NCBI GenBank assembly: GCA_903928495.1
Contig: CAIYQZ010000028.1
Coordinates: forward strand, 1-64,000
From: an uncultured bacterium
Lineage (GTDB): Bacteria > Pseudomonadota > Gammaproteobacteria > Burkholderiales > Burkholderiaceae_C
DNA: 64,000 nucleotides
Direction of reading: 5' to 3'
Every line of letters begins with the position of its first letter. The first letter of the stretch is position 1. Positions 27,696-36,200 of this stretch are shown one piece after another. The position numbers and the translations under genes are program-made. Below the pieces are notes generated by a model, which saw only the letters and a list, made by a program, of their open reading frames with translations, did no database searches and was not told the origin of the DNA.

Positions 27696-28597
27696 GGGGT
27701 GAAAAAGTCGCGCAGCGCCCAGGCCGTGGTTTCGGGTAGTTCTTCAGGTATGAAATGACCGGCTGGCAGGGCTTCGCCCGTGACTGTAGCGGCGCACTGG
27801 GCGCTCCACAACGCCAGGGGGTTGAACAGGCGCTGCACCACGCCACGCTCGCCCCACAGCACCAGTGTGTCGCAGGTGATCGTGTGCCCGGCGGCACGGC
27901 TTTCGCGGTCGTGTTCCAGGTCGATGCCTGCGCTGGCGCGGTAGTCTTCGCAGGCGCTGTGGATGGCCTCTGGCCGGCAAAAACAGCGGGTGTATTCGGC
28001 CAGCGCCTCGGGTTCGATGTGGGCGGTGCCCCCAGTGCCCCAACCACCGAGTTTGTTCATCAGGTAGGCCAGCGAGTTGCCGCCGATCATGGTTTCCGGC
28101 AGGGGTGCGGGTTGTATGAGGTGGAACCAGTGGTAGTAGGCGCGGGCAAAGTCCATGTCGGTGCGGGCGTACATGTCGAGTGTGGGGGCGATGTCGATGA
28201 CACACAGTCCCTTGACGCGTTCGGCATGGTCCAACGCCAAGCGGTGAGCCACGCGCCCGCCCCGGTCGTGCCCGCACAGGAAACAGTGGTCCACACCCAG
28301 TGCGTCGAGCACACCCACCACATCGGTGGCCATGGCGCGTTTGCTGTGCTGGCTGTGGTCGGGCAACTCGGGTGTGCCGGGCTTGAGCGCCGAATCGCCA
28401 TAGCCGCGCAAATCGGGCATGACCAGAAAGAAGTCTTGCGCCAGCGCCTGGGCCACGCGGTGCCACATGACATGCGTTTGCGGAAAGCCGTGCAGCAGCA
28501 CCAGGGCCGGCTTGCTGGGGTCTCCAGCCACACGCGCCACGGCGGTGGAGTTGGGCAAGTCGAAGCTGCGGCGTTCAAAACCGGTCATCCAGGTCAT
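27692..28597 (-). CDS. Alpha/beta hydrolase, probable haloacetate (fluoroacetate) dehalogenase
   Basis: 301 residues. Every residue known to matter in fluoroacetate dehalogenases is found at the expected place: nucleophile Asp111 in GHDRGGR with Arg112 and Arg115 for the carboxylate, acid Asp135 in VIDIAPT, halide-pocket His156-Trp157 in YYHWFHL and Tyr219 in CEDYR, and general base His281 in AGHF. The numbering is within one residue of that of the studied Rhodopseudomonas enzyme as I remember it. The predicted reaction is hydrolytic removal of fluoride or chloride from a haloacetate (EC 3.8.1.3). The start overlaps the 3' end of the LysR gene by 23 bp; ATG 28588 is an alternative. Confidence 0.85.
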   Translation of the reverse strand: MTWMTGFERRSFDLPNSTAVARVAGDPSKPALVLLHGFPQTHVMWHRVAQALAQDFFLVMPDLRGYGDSALKPGTPELPDHSQHSKRAMATDVVGVLDALGVDHCFLCGHDRGGRVAHRLALDHAERVKGLCVIDIAPTLDMYARTDMDFARAYYHWFHLIQPAPLPETMIGGNSLAYLMNKLGGWGTGGTAHIEPEALAEYTRCFCRPEAIHSACEDYRASAGIDLEHDRESRAAGHTITCDTLVLWGERGVVQRLFNPLALWSAQCAATVTGEALPAGHFIPEELPETTAWALRDFFTP

Positions 28598-29540
28598 GCG
28601 GCGTCCTTGGTGGGGTCGGGGGTGTCGGCGCGATTGTGGCAGCGGTCTGAGTGGCGTTCAGCGCCTGCGGCACGGCGTGCGCCAGAAAGTCATACACCGC
28701 ACGAATGCGGGCGCTGGTGCGCACCTCGCGGTGCACTGTCAGCCACACGGGCAGTTTGGGTAACGCCAGCCCAGGCAACACCTGCACCACGTCGTCATGC
28801 AGACCCAGCATGTAGTTCGCCACAAAGCCCACCCCCAGCCCCGCCCTGACGGCCTGCCAATAGGCAATCATGTCGTCCGTGCGCAGCGCAAACCGGGTGT
28901 GTGTCATGGGGTGACCCATGGCGGCAAACCCTTTGATGATCTCGTCGTTCTGGTCGTATCCCACCAGGTCGTGCAGCAGCAGATCCGTGGGCACCACGGG
29001 CGCTCCGCGTTGCTTGAGGTAGCTGCGACTGGCGCAGGCCGACACACCCACGTGGGCGATCAGCTTGGCCACCAGGCTCGATTGGTCGGGCCGCACCATG
29101 CGCAGCGCAATGTCGGCTTCCCGCTCCAGCAGGTTGCTGACCGAGTTGCTCACCACCAGCGCCACCTGCACCGCGGGCAACGCCTCGCGCATGGCCGCCA
29201 GCACAGGGGGCAGCAGGTAACAGGCCACGGGTTGGCTGGCAGTGATGCGCACGGTGCCCGCCACATCGGCATTGGCGCTGTGCAGTTGCTGGTTCAGCGC
29301 CAGCGCGGCGGCGGCCATTTGCCGAGCAGGGTCCGCCAGGGTTAGCGCCAGTTCGGTGGGCTTCAGGCCCCGACCAGTGCGCTCGAACAGGACTGCTCCT
29401 AGCTGTTGTTCCAGTTCGGCGATTTGCCGGCCTACCGTGGGTTGACTGGTGCCCAGTTGCCGCGCAGCCCCCAGCAAGCTGCCACGGTCCATGGCCACCA
29501 GAAACGTTTGCACCAGCCGCCAGTCAAAAGAAGAGTCCAT
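28575..29540 (-). CDS. LysR-family transcriptional regulator
   Basis: 321 residues. Winged-helix DNA-binding domain at residues 5-65 (LVQTFLVAMDRGSLLGAARQ, LGTSQPTVGRQIAELE) and a LysR substrate-binding domain thereafter. The last ~25 residues are a Pro/Thr-rich tail that runs into the dehalogenase gene. Placed directly upstream of, and overlapping, the dehalogenase on the same strand, and divergent from the NAD(P)-binding protein gene with 130 bp between starts; it probably regulates one or both (inference). Confidence 0.9.
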   Translation of the reverse strand: MDSSFDWRLVQTFLVAMDRGSLLGAARQLGTSQPTVGRQIAELEQQLGAVLFERTGRGLKPTELALTLADPARQMAAAALALNQQLHSANADVAGTVRITASQPVACYLLPPVLAAMREALPAVQVALVVSNSVSNLLEREADIALRMVRPDQSSLVAKLIAHVGVSACASRSYLKQRGAPVVPTDLLLHDLVGYDQNDEIIKGFAAMGHPMTHTRFALRTDDMIAYWQAVRAGLGVGFVANYMLGLHDDVVQVLPGLALPKLPVWLTVHREVRTSARIRAVYDFLAHAVPQALNATQTAATIAPTPPTPPRTPHDLDDRF

Positions 29541-29670
29541 GGGCCTTGTTATTCAAAATTGAAACTCTGGTGTGTGAAGTTAGCCAATTGTGGAGCAGTG
29601 GTTTCGTTTTCACAATCCACTTCATGGGTTGGGCGTTGGGCCTGGCCTCCTGGAAGCCGGAGTGACAACC

Positions 29671-30684
29671 ATGAGCAAAACAGTGTTGGTGTTGGGTGCC
29701 CGAGGCCGAGTGGGCGGGGCGGTGGTGCAGGCGTTTGCACAGGCGGGCTGGCAAGTGGTGGCACACGTCCGGCGGCTGCCGGTCGCAGGCACCCATGCCT
29801 TGCCCCGCGTGCGCTGGATCGGCGGGGACGTGGCCGACACCATGGCGCTGTGTGCCGCTGCCCAGGGTGCCAGTGTGGTGGTGCATGCCATGAACCCGGC
29901 ATACACCGCCCAGGCCTGGAGCCGCGAGGCTCCATTGCTGATGACAGCAGCCGTTTCTGCTGCCACCCGCTTGGGCGCGTTGTTGATGTTCCCCGGCAAT
30001 GTCTACAACTTCGGGCGCGGCATGCCTGTGCAGTTGAAGGCCGACACCGTGCAGCTGCCCACCACGGAACAAGGCCGCATCCGTCTGGTGCTGGAGGCGC
30101 AGATGACCCAGGCAGCGGCACACCAGGGGCTGAACGCCGTCACGCTGCGTGCAGGCGACTTTTTCGGCAGTGGCAGCGGAACCTGGCTGGACATGGCCAT
30201 GGTGAAAGACTTTGCCAAAGGCCGCTTCACCTACCCCGGCCCCATGGACGTGCACAAGGCCTGGGCCTACCTGCCAGACCTGGCCGCCACTTTTGTGCGC
30301 GTGGCTGAAGCCCTGCCGCACCGTCCAAACGGCCAATACCACGCACTGCACTTTGCCGGGCACACCGTCAGCGGTGCCAACTGGCTGGCCGCATTGAACA
30401 CACATTCACCCCAACCGCTGAAGGCCGGCGGCTTGCCCTGGCCGTTGATCCGCTTGTTGGCACCCCTCAAACCCGAATGGGCTTCCCTGCTTGCCATGCG
30501 CTACCTGTGGCAAGTGCCGCACCAACTGGACAATACCCCCTTATTGGCGCTGATTGGCTCTGAGCCCCACACACCCTTTGACCTGGCTGTTGCCAATGCG
30601 CTGGGGGCACTCCGTCTGTTGCCTGCGGGCTCCATCAGCGCCACACCTGCCGTTGATTTGACTGTTGAACCACTGAGAGGTTGA
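29671..30684 (+). CDS. NAD(P)-binding epimerase/NmrA-like protein
   Basis: 337 residues with an N-terminal Rossmann fold (TVLVLGARGRVGGAVVQAF) of the extended/atypical SDR type and a central MFPGNVYNFGRGM segment. The function is not identified; it resembles proteins annotated as NAD-dependent epimerase/dehydratase. The ATG at 29671 has a GGAG ribosome-binding site about 8 bp upstream. The next gene begins 3 bp after its stop, so the two form an operon, transcribed away from the LysR gene. Confidence 0.82.
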   Translation: MSKTVLVLGARGRVGGAVVQAFAQAGWQVVAHVRRLPVAGTHALPRVRWIGGDVADTMALCAAAQGASVVVHAMNPAYTAQAWSREAPLLMTAAVSAATRLGALLMFPGNVYNFGRGMPVQLKADTVQLPTTEQGRIRLVLEAQMTQAAAHQGLNAVTLRAGDFFGSGSGTWLDMAMVKDFAKGRFTYPGPMDVHKAWAYLPDLAATFVRVAEALPHRPNGQYHALHFAGHTVSGANWLAALNTHSPQPLKAGGLPWPLIRLLAPLKPEWASLLAMRYLWQVPHQLDNTPLLALIGSEPHTPFDLAVANALGALRLLPAGSISATPAVDLTVEPLRG

Positions 30685-30687
30685 ACC

Positions 30688-31860
30688 ATGGAACGTCGAT
30701 TGTTCATTCGTTTGCTGGGCGGGGGTGTGGTCACCGCCGCCACCGCTGGCACCCTGTCGGGGTGCTCTGCTGACTTGCCTGCCGAGGCCCTGGCCGCCTG
30801 GCAGGGGCCCGGGCAACCGCCTGCTGCGGGCACCGACCCGCGTCACTGGTTGCTGGCGCATGCCATCCTGGCGCCGCATTCCCACAACCTGCAGTCGTGG
30901 CTGGTGGACTTGCGCCAGCCTGGCAGCATCACCTTGTATTGCGACCGTTCTCGCCTGCTGCCCGAGACCGATCCGTTCTCACGGCAGATGATGATGAGCC
31001 AGGGCACGTTCCTGGAGCTGCTGGACCTGGCTGCGCGGCAGATGGGTTTGCGGGCTGACATTGAGCTGTTCCCGCAGGGGGAGTTTGGCCCTGTGGCCAT
31101 TGACCAACGGCCCACCGCCGTCATCCGGTTGCAGGCTGATACAAACGTGCGCCCCGACCCGCTGTTCCAGCAGGTGTTCAAGCGCCGCACCAACCGCGAG
31201 GCCTACGCGCCCACCGCGCCCTCTGCGCAAGCCATGGCTGCGATTGCAAGCAGTGCGTCCGCTGCCACTACCACTGTGGGTTTTGTGGGCGAGGCACAGG
31301 CTGAAGCACTGGCCCAACACCGCCAGATTGCCATGGACGCCTGGCGCATCGAACTGGAAACACCGCGCACCATCCTGGAGTCGTACCACTACCTGCGCAT
31401 CGGCCCGTCTGAGATCAACCAGCACCGCGACGGCATTTCCCTCAACAAGCCGTTTGTGCGCGCCGTGACGGCACTGGGCCTGTTCGACCGCACGAAAGCC
31501 CCTGCGCCCGGAGACAGCAACATTGCCGCGCAAATCAAGGAGTTCAATGCCAAGCTGGCGACCACCCCCGCGTTTTTCTGGATGACGACACAGGGCAACA
31601 GCCGCAGCACACAGGTGCTGGCAGGGCGCGCTTACGCCAGGGCGCAATTGGCTGCCACGGCCCAGGGCTTGGGTATGCAACCGTTGTCGCAAGCGCTGCA
31701 GGAGTACCCCGAGCAGGCAGGCCCGTATGCGGCCATTCACCAGTTGGTGGGAGCACCCTTGCACACCCACACGGTGCAGATGTGGGCCCGTTTGGGCCAC
31801 GCCCCGGTGGTGCCGCCTGCGCCCCGGCGCGGGGTGGCGGCGCATGTGATGTCCACCTGA
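30688..31860 (+). CDS. Acg-like nitroreductase-family lipoprotein
   Basis: 390 residues. The N-terminus MERRLFIRLLGGGVVTAATAG ends in a lipobox-like LSGC, with a double-Arg just after Met that hints at Tat export of a cofactor protein. The rest has the pattern of a duplicated nitroreductase fold (HNLQSWLV, FKRRTNREAY, SRSTQVLAGRAYARAQLAATAQGLGMQPLS), as in Mycobacterium Acg-type proteins that bind FMN without clear activity. It is coupled to the upstream Rossmann protein (3-bp gap). The physiological role is unknown. Confidence 0.78.
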   Translation: MERRLFIRLLGGGVVTAATAGTLSGCSADLPAEALAAWQGPGQPPAAGTDPRHWLLAHAILAPHSHNLQSWLVDLRQPGSITLYCDRSRLLPETDPFSRQMMMSQGTFLELLDLAARQMGLRADIELFPQGEFGPVAIDQRPTAVIRLQADTNVRPDPLFQQVFKRRTNREAYAPTAPSAQAMAAIASSASAATTTVGFVGEAQAEALAQHRQIAMDAWRIELETPRTILESYHYLRIGPSEINQHRDGISLNKPFVRAVTALGLFDRTKAPAPGDSNIAAQIKEFNAKLATTPAFFWMTTQGNSRSTQVLAGRAYARAQLAATAQGLGMQPLSQALQEYPEQAGPYAAIHQLVGAPLHTHTVQMWARLGHAPVVPPAPRRGVAAHVMST

Positions 31861-31876
31861 TGGTGCCAGGGTTGCA
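31861..31876 (+). promoter_or_regulatory. Sigma-54-like -24/-12 sequence before the kinase gene
   Basis: TGGTGCCAGGGTTGCA: GG at 31862-31863 and GC at 31874-31875, exactly 10 bp apart, with a TTGCA -12 element. It lies 34 bp before the histidine kinase start. I see no convincing enhancer copy upstream, so this is weaker than the two promoters at 34807 and 36201. Confidence 0.4.
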
Positions 31877-31909
31877 GAATAGGGGGCAACACATGCTTGG
31901 CGCAGACCC

Positions 31910-33286
31910 ATGTCTCCACCCTCACCACCGGTCCCGTTCAACCTCAGCAGAACCTTTGCGCTGACCAGCCTCGGCCTGATCGTGGTAATGGCCTGCGGTC
32001 TGGGTTGGCTGATGTCTCAGGTTCTGACCAGCCGCATGCTGCAGCGCGAAGGCGAGGTGAGCATGGACTTCGTGCAAAACCTGTTGCTCACGGATGGTTC
32101 GGCGGGTTTCCTGGCAAACCCCGACGATGCAGACCTCAAGGCCCGGTTCCTGAATTCCATGGCGCATGTGGCGTCCATGCGCGAGCCGGTTCGTGCGAAT
32201 GCCTACCGAGCTGATGGCACGGTGGTGTGGTCCACCGACGTCACCCTGATAGGGCGACGCTACCCCGTCAACGACGAACTCGACGACGCCTTGCAAGGGC
32301 GGCTGGTGGTGCACAGCGGCCGCACCGACGTCGGCCAGCCCGACAAGGCCGAGCATGTGGGTCTGGATCGGTATGCAAGCTACTTTGTTGAGAGCTACAT
32401 ACCCATACTCGATAAGCGAGATGGTCGAATAATGGGTGTCATGGAGCTGTACAAAATTCCCGTGCAGCTCAACGCGGCCATCCGGGATGCCCTGTGGCAA
32501 CTCTGGCTGGCCTGTGCCGCCAGCGCTGCGGCCTTGTTTGGCTCGCTGTACTGGCTGGTCGCCCGGGCCGACCGCGTCATGCGCAACCAGCAGCACCGCC
32601 TGACGGAGGCCCAAACGCTGTCCACCGCTGTAGAGCTGGCGGGTGCCGTGGCCCACAACCTGCGCAATCCGCTGGCGTCCATCCGTGTGTCGGCCGAGAT
32701 GATGCAACTGGGTGACCTGCCTGACAGCGAACGCACAGAACACGCCGGTGACATCACCGCTGCGGTGGACAGGGCCGATCGTTGGATCACCGAGCTGGTA
32801 CGGGTGTCACAAGCACCCCAGTTGCAGCCAGAGCTGGTGCGGCCAGCGCAGGTGTTGCGTGCCTGCCTGCAGGAGCTGCAGCCCGAGATGACGCGGCGTG
32901 GCGTGCAGTGGACCATGCCCGAGGGCGAGGCACCTGGCGTCCGGGCGCACACCGCCATGCTGCGGCAGATTCTGGTCAGCATCATCGCCAACGCCATCGA
33001 CGCCATGCCCTCCGGCGGAAACCTCGTCGTGACTTGGGCGCCTGTCGGGCACATGCTCACTGTGCAATTGCGGGACACCGGCGTGGGCATTGACGAAAAG
33101 GCCAGGGCGGCCTTGTTTCGTCCCTTCTTCAGCACCAAAAGTGGTGGGTTGGGCATCGGCCTGGCGTTGGTCAAACGGATGGTGGAGCACTGGCAAGGCA
33201 CCATTGCACTGGAGCCCGTGCCAGCGGGCGGCACCTGCGTGGTGCTGACCTTGCCGCTTGCCGCGCCGTTCGATACAGAGAGCTGA
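31910..33286 (+). CDS. Sensor histidine kinase of a sigma-54 two-component system
   Basis: 458 residues. Transmembrane helices at about 15-37 and 194-218 enclose a periplasmic sensor domain of about 155 residues. The dimerisation box AVAHNLRNPLASIRV carries the phospho-acceptor His249, and the ATPase domain has an N box (IIANAIDAM), DTGVGID and the GGLGIGLAL loop, of NtrB/AtoS-like type. It lies 2 bp before the sigma-54 response regulator gene, so they are a cognate pair. The periplasmic segment around residues 161-176 is encoded by a dispersed-repeat copy. The signal is unknown. Confidence 0.93.
   Translation: MSPPSPPVPFNLSRTFALTSLGLIVVMACGLGWLMSQVLTSRMLQREGEVSMDFVQNLLLTDGSAGFLANPDDADLKARFLNSMAHVASMREPVRANAYRADGTVVWSTDVTLIGRRYPVNDELDDALQGRLVVHSGRTDVGQPDKAEHVGLDRYASYFVESYIPILDKRDGRIMGVMELYKIPVQLNAAIRDALWQLWLACAASAAALFGSLYWLVARADRVMRNQQHRLTEAQTLSTAVELAGAVAHNLRNPLASIRVSAEMMQLGDLPDSERTEHAGDITAAVDRADRWITELVRVSQAPQLQPELVRPAQVLRACLQELQPEMTRRGVQWTMPEGEAPGVRAHTAMLRQILVSIIANAIDAMPSGGNLVVTWAPVGHMLTVQLRDTGVGIDEKARAALFRPFFSTKSGGLGIGLALVKRMVEHWQGTIALEPVPAGGTCVVLTLPLAAPFDTES
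32390..32436 (-). repeat. Dispersed-repeat copy inside the histidine kinase gene
   Basis: On the minus strand: CGCTTA, 17-nt spacer containing GTATGGGTATG, then GCTCTC, with skeleton spacing identical to the other copies. It is in frame and encodes part of the end of the periplasmic domain. It is the only AT-rich patch in this gene. Confidence 0.5.
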
Positions 33287-33288
33287 CC

Positions 33289-34677
33289 ATGGCCCAACTG
33301 CTGATCATCGAAGACGAACAGGTGCTGGCCAAAAACATGGCCCGCTTCTTCGAGCGCCAGGGGCACGATGTGTCCGTGGCTCACGACGGACCTGCAGGCC
33401 TGGCGTTGGCCCGCGAGGTCTTGCCCGATGTGGTGGTGGTCGATTTCCAGTTGCCGGGCATGGACGGGGTTGAGGTCATCAAAGCCTTGCGCCTGCTGGA
33501 TGACCAGATGCGCATCGTCATGGTCACGGGCCATGGCACCGTTGCGGTGGCGGTGGAGGCCATGAGGGCCGGCTCCATGGACATCCTCACCAAACCCGTC
33601 ACGCTGGAAAGTCTGCGCGAGGTGGTGGAGCGTGCTGTGTCCCAGCGCAACGAAAGGCGTGCCCTCACCTACTACAAGGAGCGCGAGAAGCAAGGTACCG
33701 GGCTTGACAACCTGGTGGGGGATTCGCCCGCCATGCAGCAGCTCAGAACGATGCTCCAGGCGCTTGCAGCCCACGAACCCACAGACCGCAGCGCGGCCCC
33801 GCCCATCCTCATCCTGGGTGAAACCGGCACAGGCAAGGAACTGGTGGCCCGCGCGTGTCACCTGGCGGGCCCGAGGGCGAGTGCGCCGTTTGTGGAAGTG
33901 AACTGCGCGGCCTTGCCCTCCCACCTGATCGAAGCCGAGCTGTTTGGCTATGAAAAAGGTGCATTCACAGATGCCAAGGCGCGAAAAATCGGCCTCTTTG
34001 AAGCAGCCGATGGCGGCGTGCTGTTTCTGGATGAACTGGCCGAACTGGATCTGGCCCTGCAGGCCAAGCTGTTGCGCGTGCTGGAAAACCTGCGTGTGCG
34101 CCGTCTGGGGGCGCTGCAAGACCGGCAGGTCAACGTGCGCGTGGTGGCCGCCACCAACCAGGACCTGAATGCACTGGTGGCCGCTGGCAAGTTCCGCAGC
34201 GACCTGCTCTACCGCCTCAGCGTTTTCACTTTGAAACTGCCTCCACTGCGCGAGCGGGGGCAGGATGTGCTGGGGCTGACAGGGTTTTTTCTCGCCCAAC
34301 TGGCTCGCCGCTACGCCCGCAGCGTCCCCAGCCTGACCCCGCAGGCTCAGGTCGCACTCACTCAACACCCCTGGCCCGGCAATGTGCGCGAATTGCGCAA
34401 CGTGCTGGAGCGGGCGGTGCTGCTCAACCCCACCGGGCCGCTGAACCCTGCTGATCTCGGTTTGTTGGCCGCTCCGGTGGCCAGCAGCCCCGCCGCGCCA
34501 GCTTTCACGCCGCCTCAAGCCGGCGCCACGCTGGACGACGTCGAGCGCAGCCATCTGTTGCACGCCCTTGGCCAGACCGACTGGAACGTGACCCAGGCTG
34601 CCCGGCTGCTCGGCATCAGCCGCGACACCCTGCGTTACCGCATGGAGCGGCACCGACTGCAGCGCGTCAGCGACTGA
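33289..34677 (+). CDS. Sigma-54-dependent response regulator (NtrC family)
   Basis: 462 residues. Receiver domain 1-120 with phospho-acceptor Asp52 (VVVVDFQLPGMDG), AAA+ domain with Walker A GETGTGKE at 177-184, the sigma-54 contact loop GAFTDA at 224-229, Walker B VLFLDEL, and a C-terminal Fis-type helix-turn-helix (VTQAARLLGISRDTLRYRM). It activates RNA polymerase-sigma-54 from upstream enhancers. The two mini-protein operons immediately downstream both carry -24/-12 promoters and a shared 14-bp inverted repeat, making them the obvious targets. Confidence 0.95.
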   Translation: MAQLLIIEDEQVLAKNMARFFERQGHDVSVAHDGPAGLALAREVLPDVVVVDFQLPGMDGVEVIKALRLLDDQMRIVMVTGHGTVAVAVEAMRAGSMDILTKPVTLESLREVVERAVSQRNERRALTYYKEREKQGTGLDNLVGDSPAMQQLRTMLQALAAHEPTDRSAAPPILILGETGTGKELVARACHLAGPRASAPFVEVNCAALPSHLIEAELFGYEKGAFTDAKARKIGLFEAADGGVLFLDELAELDLALQAKLLRVLENLRVRRLGALQDRQVNVRVVAATNQDLNALVAAGKFRSDLLYRLSVFTLKLPPLRERGQDVLGLTGFFLAQLARRYARSVPSLTPQAQVALTQHPWPGNVRELRNVLERAVLLNPTGPLNPADLGLLAAPVASSPAAPAFTPPQAGATLDDVERSHLLHALGQTDWNVTQAARLLGISRDTLRYRMERHRLQRVSD

Positions 34678-34685
34678 AGGTGGGT

Positions 34686-34728
34686 GGGGGAAATCCCCCG
34701 TTTGAGGCGTTGGTGGGTGTTTTCCCCC
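34686..34728. promoter_or_regulatory. Tandem enhancer-like sites for the sigma-54 activator
   Basis: Two related 14-bp elements 29 bp apart: GGGGGAAATCCCCC (34686-34699, perfect 5-bp arms) and GGGTGTTTTCCCCC (34715-34728). The first is centred about 116 bp upstream of the -24 GG at 34808. A matching element, GGGGGATTTGCCCC, sits 115 bp upstream of the second promoter. Confidence 0.7.
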
Positions 34729-34766
34729 GTCAGCGCCGTGCGCTTGATCAGTGGCATTCCCTGCGA

Positions 34767-34779
34767 AATCAAGCACTTG
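34767..34779 (+). promoter_or_regulatory. IHF-binding consensus between enhancer and promoter
   Basis: AATCAAGCACTTG fits the IHF consensus WATCAANNNNTTR at all fixed positions and lies between the enhancer pair and the -24/-12 promoter, the usual place for DNA bending in sigma-54 systems. Confidence 0.6.
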
Positions 34780-34806
34780 GCGCGAATGTGTGGCTGCGGT
34801 GGATGG

Positions 34807-34822
34807 TGGCACGCAAGCTGCA
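34807..34822 (+). promoter_or_regulatory. Sigma-54 promoter of mini-protein A / barrel operon
   Basis: TGGCACGCAAGCTGCA. GG at 34808-34809 and GC at 34820-34821, 10 bp between; TGGCACG is the exact -24 consensus and CTGCA is one base off TTGCA. The predicted start site is near 34833, giving a leader of about 45 nt before the ATG at 34878. Confidence 0.82.
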
Positions 34823-34877
34823 GGCATGGAACAGAAACCAGCCTGTGCTGTCCTTGTGCAATCCCCCGGAGCCCACC

Positions 34878-35069
34878 ATGAAAGTTCCACCCATTACCCG
34901 TTCCTGGCCCTTGTGTGTTGTGCTGCTGGCTGCTGCGGTGTGCAATCCGGCCTCTGCCTTTGAGGCCAAATGGAGCCAGGGCCAGGATTTGCATTGCCGT
35001 ATCGTTCCCTACGTCAAGGCCAACGGCGTGGTGGACCACGTTGTGACCTGTGGGGCGATCGGCGTGTGA
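34878..35069 (+). CDS. Secreted two-cysteine mini-protein A
   Basis: 63 residues. Sec signal peptide with hydrophobic core PLCVVLLAAAV and likely cleavage after NPASA (residue 27). The mature part is about 36 residues with Cys40 and Cys58 18 residues apart. It shares with mini-proteins B and C a Lys/Gln-Ala-Asn/Asp-Gly turn 7-10 residues after the first Cys, Val at +12, and the C-terminal Cys-x3-Gly-Val. A periplasmic or secreted disulfide-bonded miniature domain is inferred. The gene follows a sigma-54 promoter, and its stop (GTGTGA) overlaps the GTG start of the barrel gene. I do not recognise the family. Confidence 0.82.
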   Translation: MKVPPITRSWPLCVVLLAAAVCNPASAFEAKWSQGQDLHCRIVPYVKANGVVDHVVTCGAIGV

Positions 35070-36067
35070 AAGGGCAACTGCCCCATTGTGTTTGTCTGCC
35101 GGCCGCCCGGCAGCTGGCAACCCTGCTGGCCCTGTGGTGTGTGGTGACCCATCACGCAGTTGCTACAACACAAGAACCAGCGGGCAGCGAGGTGCCCGCG
35201 ACCAACGCCACATTCTCGGCAGACCTTTCGTTGGGGCGCGAGACCAACCATGTCCCAGAGGTTACCTGGCTCGATGCAGAGCCCTATGTGCTCATTGGAC
35301 CCAACCAGCGCGTGACCGTGCCAGTGTGGCGCACATCCGTCATGGGTTCGGTGGACATGCCCTTGAGCGGTTTTCAAAGGGTCTCGGTCAACTGGCGGCT
35401 CGACCAGCAGCGTTCAGGTTCCGGCAATTTGCTGGGTTATCGGCTGATGACGGCTGACGCACGTTGGGGCACGGCCGTGGCGGGCATCCCGACCAGCGTC
35501 GGTCCGGGTGTGCAAGAGCTGTGGGTGAGTGGCAGCCGGTTTCGCCGCACCGCGTCGCTTGACGCAGATGCCACGTTGCAGGCCGACCCACAGGGCATCT
35601 GGAGCGTGTTTGCCAGCGTCGGGGTCTATCGTCATCCGGGCGAACTGCGAGACCTGGACGCCACGGCGTGGTCTGTCAGCACTCTCAAACGCTGGACCGC
35701 CGATCTGCCGGGTGTGGACGCACTGGAGTTGGACATGGGCATGCGTGGTGAGCGCAACCAGCAGCATATCGCCGGCTTGTCCAGTCGGGGTGTGCATGTG
35801 CGTTCGGGTGTGGAGTACAGCGTGGGCGACTGGTCGCTCTCTTGGGGTGTGACCTGGCAGACCACCCGTTACAACGGGGCGGTGTTGGATACAGGGCCAT
35901 CACGGCGCGATGCATTTGTGTCATGGGATGCGAGCGCCAGCCTGCCGCTCGGGGCTGGCTGGCAAATCAGGGTGTCCACCACCTCGGCCAGCAACCGGGC
36001 CAACCTCCCAATGTTTTTCCAGAAAAGCAGGGGCTGGGCGCTGTCGCTGGGCTACACATCGCCCTGA
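35066..36067 (+). CDS. Predicted outer-membrane beta-barrel protein
   Basis: 333 residues from a GTG start that overlaps the mini-protein A stop (GTGA), implying coupled translation. The N-terminus has a signal peptide (LATLLALWCVVTHHAVA, cleavage near residue 34). From there to the end the sequence alternates polar and hydrophobic residues in strand-like blocks with Gly/Asn/Asp turns (FSADLSLGRETNHV, RVSVNWRLDQQ, WQIRVSTTSASN, WALSLGYTSP), which fits a barrel of perhaps 12-16 strands. The C-terminus lacks the standard terminal Phe/Trp, ending TSP two residues after Tyr. No homologue is recognised. A receptor, exporter or anchor for the mini-proteins is inference from operon structure. Confidence 0.72.
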   Translation: MKGQLPHCVCLPAARQLATLLALWCVVTHHAVATTQEPAGSEVPATNATFSADLSLGRETNHVPEVTWLDAEPYVLIGPNQRVTVPVWRTSVMGSVDMPLSGFQRVSVNWRLDQQRSGSGNLLGYRLMTADARWGTAVAGIPTSVGPGVQELWVSGSRFRRTASLDADATLQADPQGIWSVFASVGVYRHPGELRDLDATAWSVSTLKRWTADLPGVDALELDMGMRGERNQQHIAGLSSRGVHVRSGVEYSVGDWSLSWGVTWQTTRYNGAVLDTGPSRRDAFVSWDASASLPLGAGWQIRVSTTSASNRANLPMFFQKSRGWALSLGYTSP

Positions 36068-36080
36068 TCCCCAAAGCGCT

Positions 36081-36094
36081 GGGGGATTTGCCCC
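36081..36094. promoter_or_regulatory. Enhancer-like inverted repeat of the second mini-protein operon
   Basis: GGGGGATTTGCCCC, within the longer symmetric CTGGGG...CCCCAG (36079-36096). It is the counterpart of the element at 34686 and stands at nearly the same distance (115 bp) from its -24 GG. Confidence 0.68.
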
Positions 36095-36200
36095 AGTGGG
36101 TGGGGCAGGGAACCCAGCAGACGGGAAGCGGGATCGGTACCGTTTTGAAAAACCCCATACAAATCAGCAGCATTTTTCGGATGAATGCTGTTTGTGTTGA

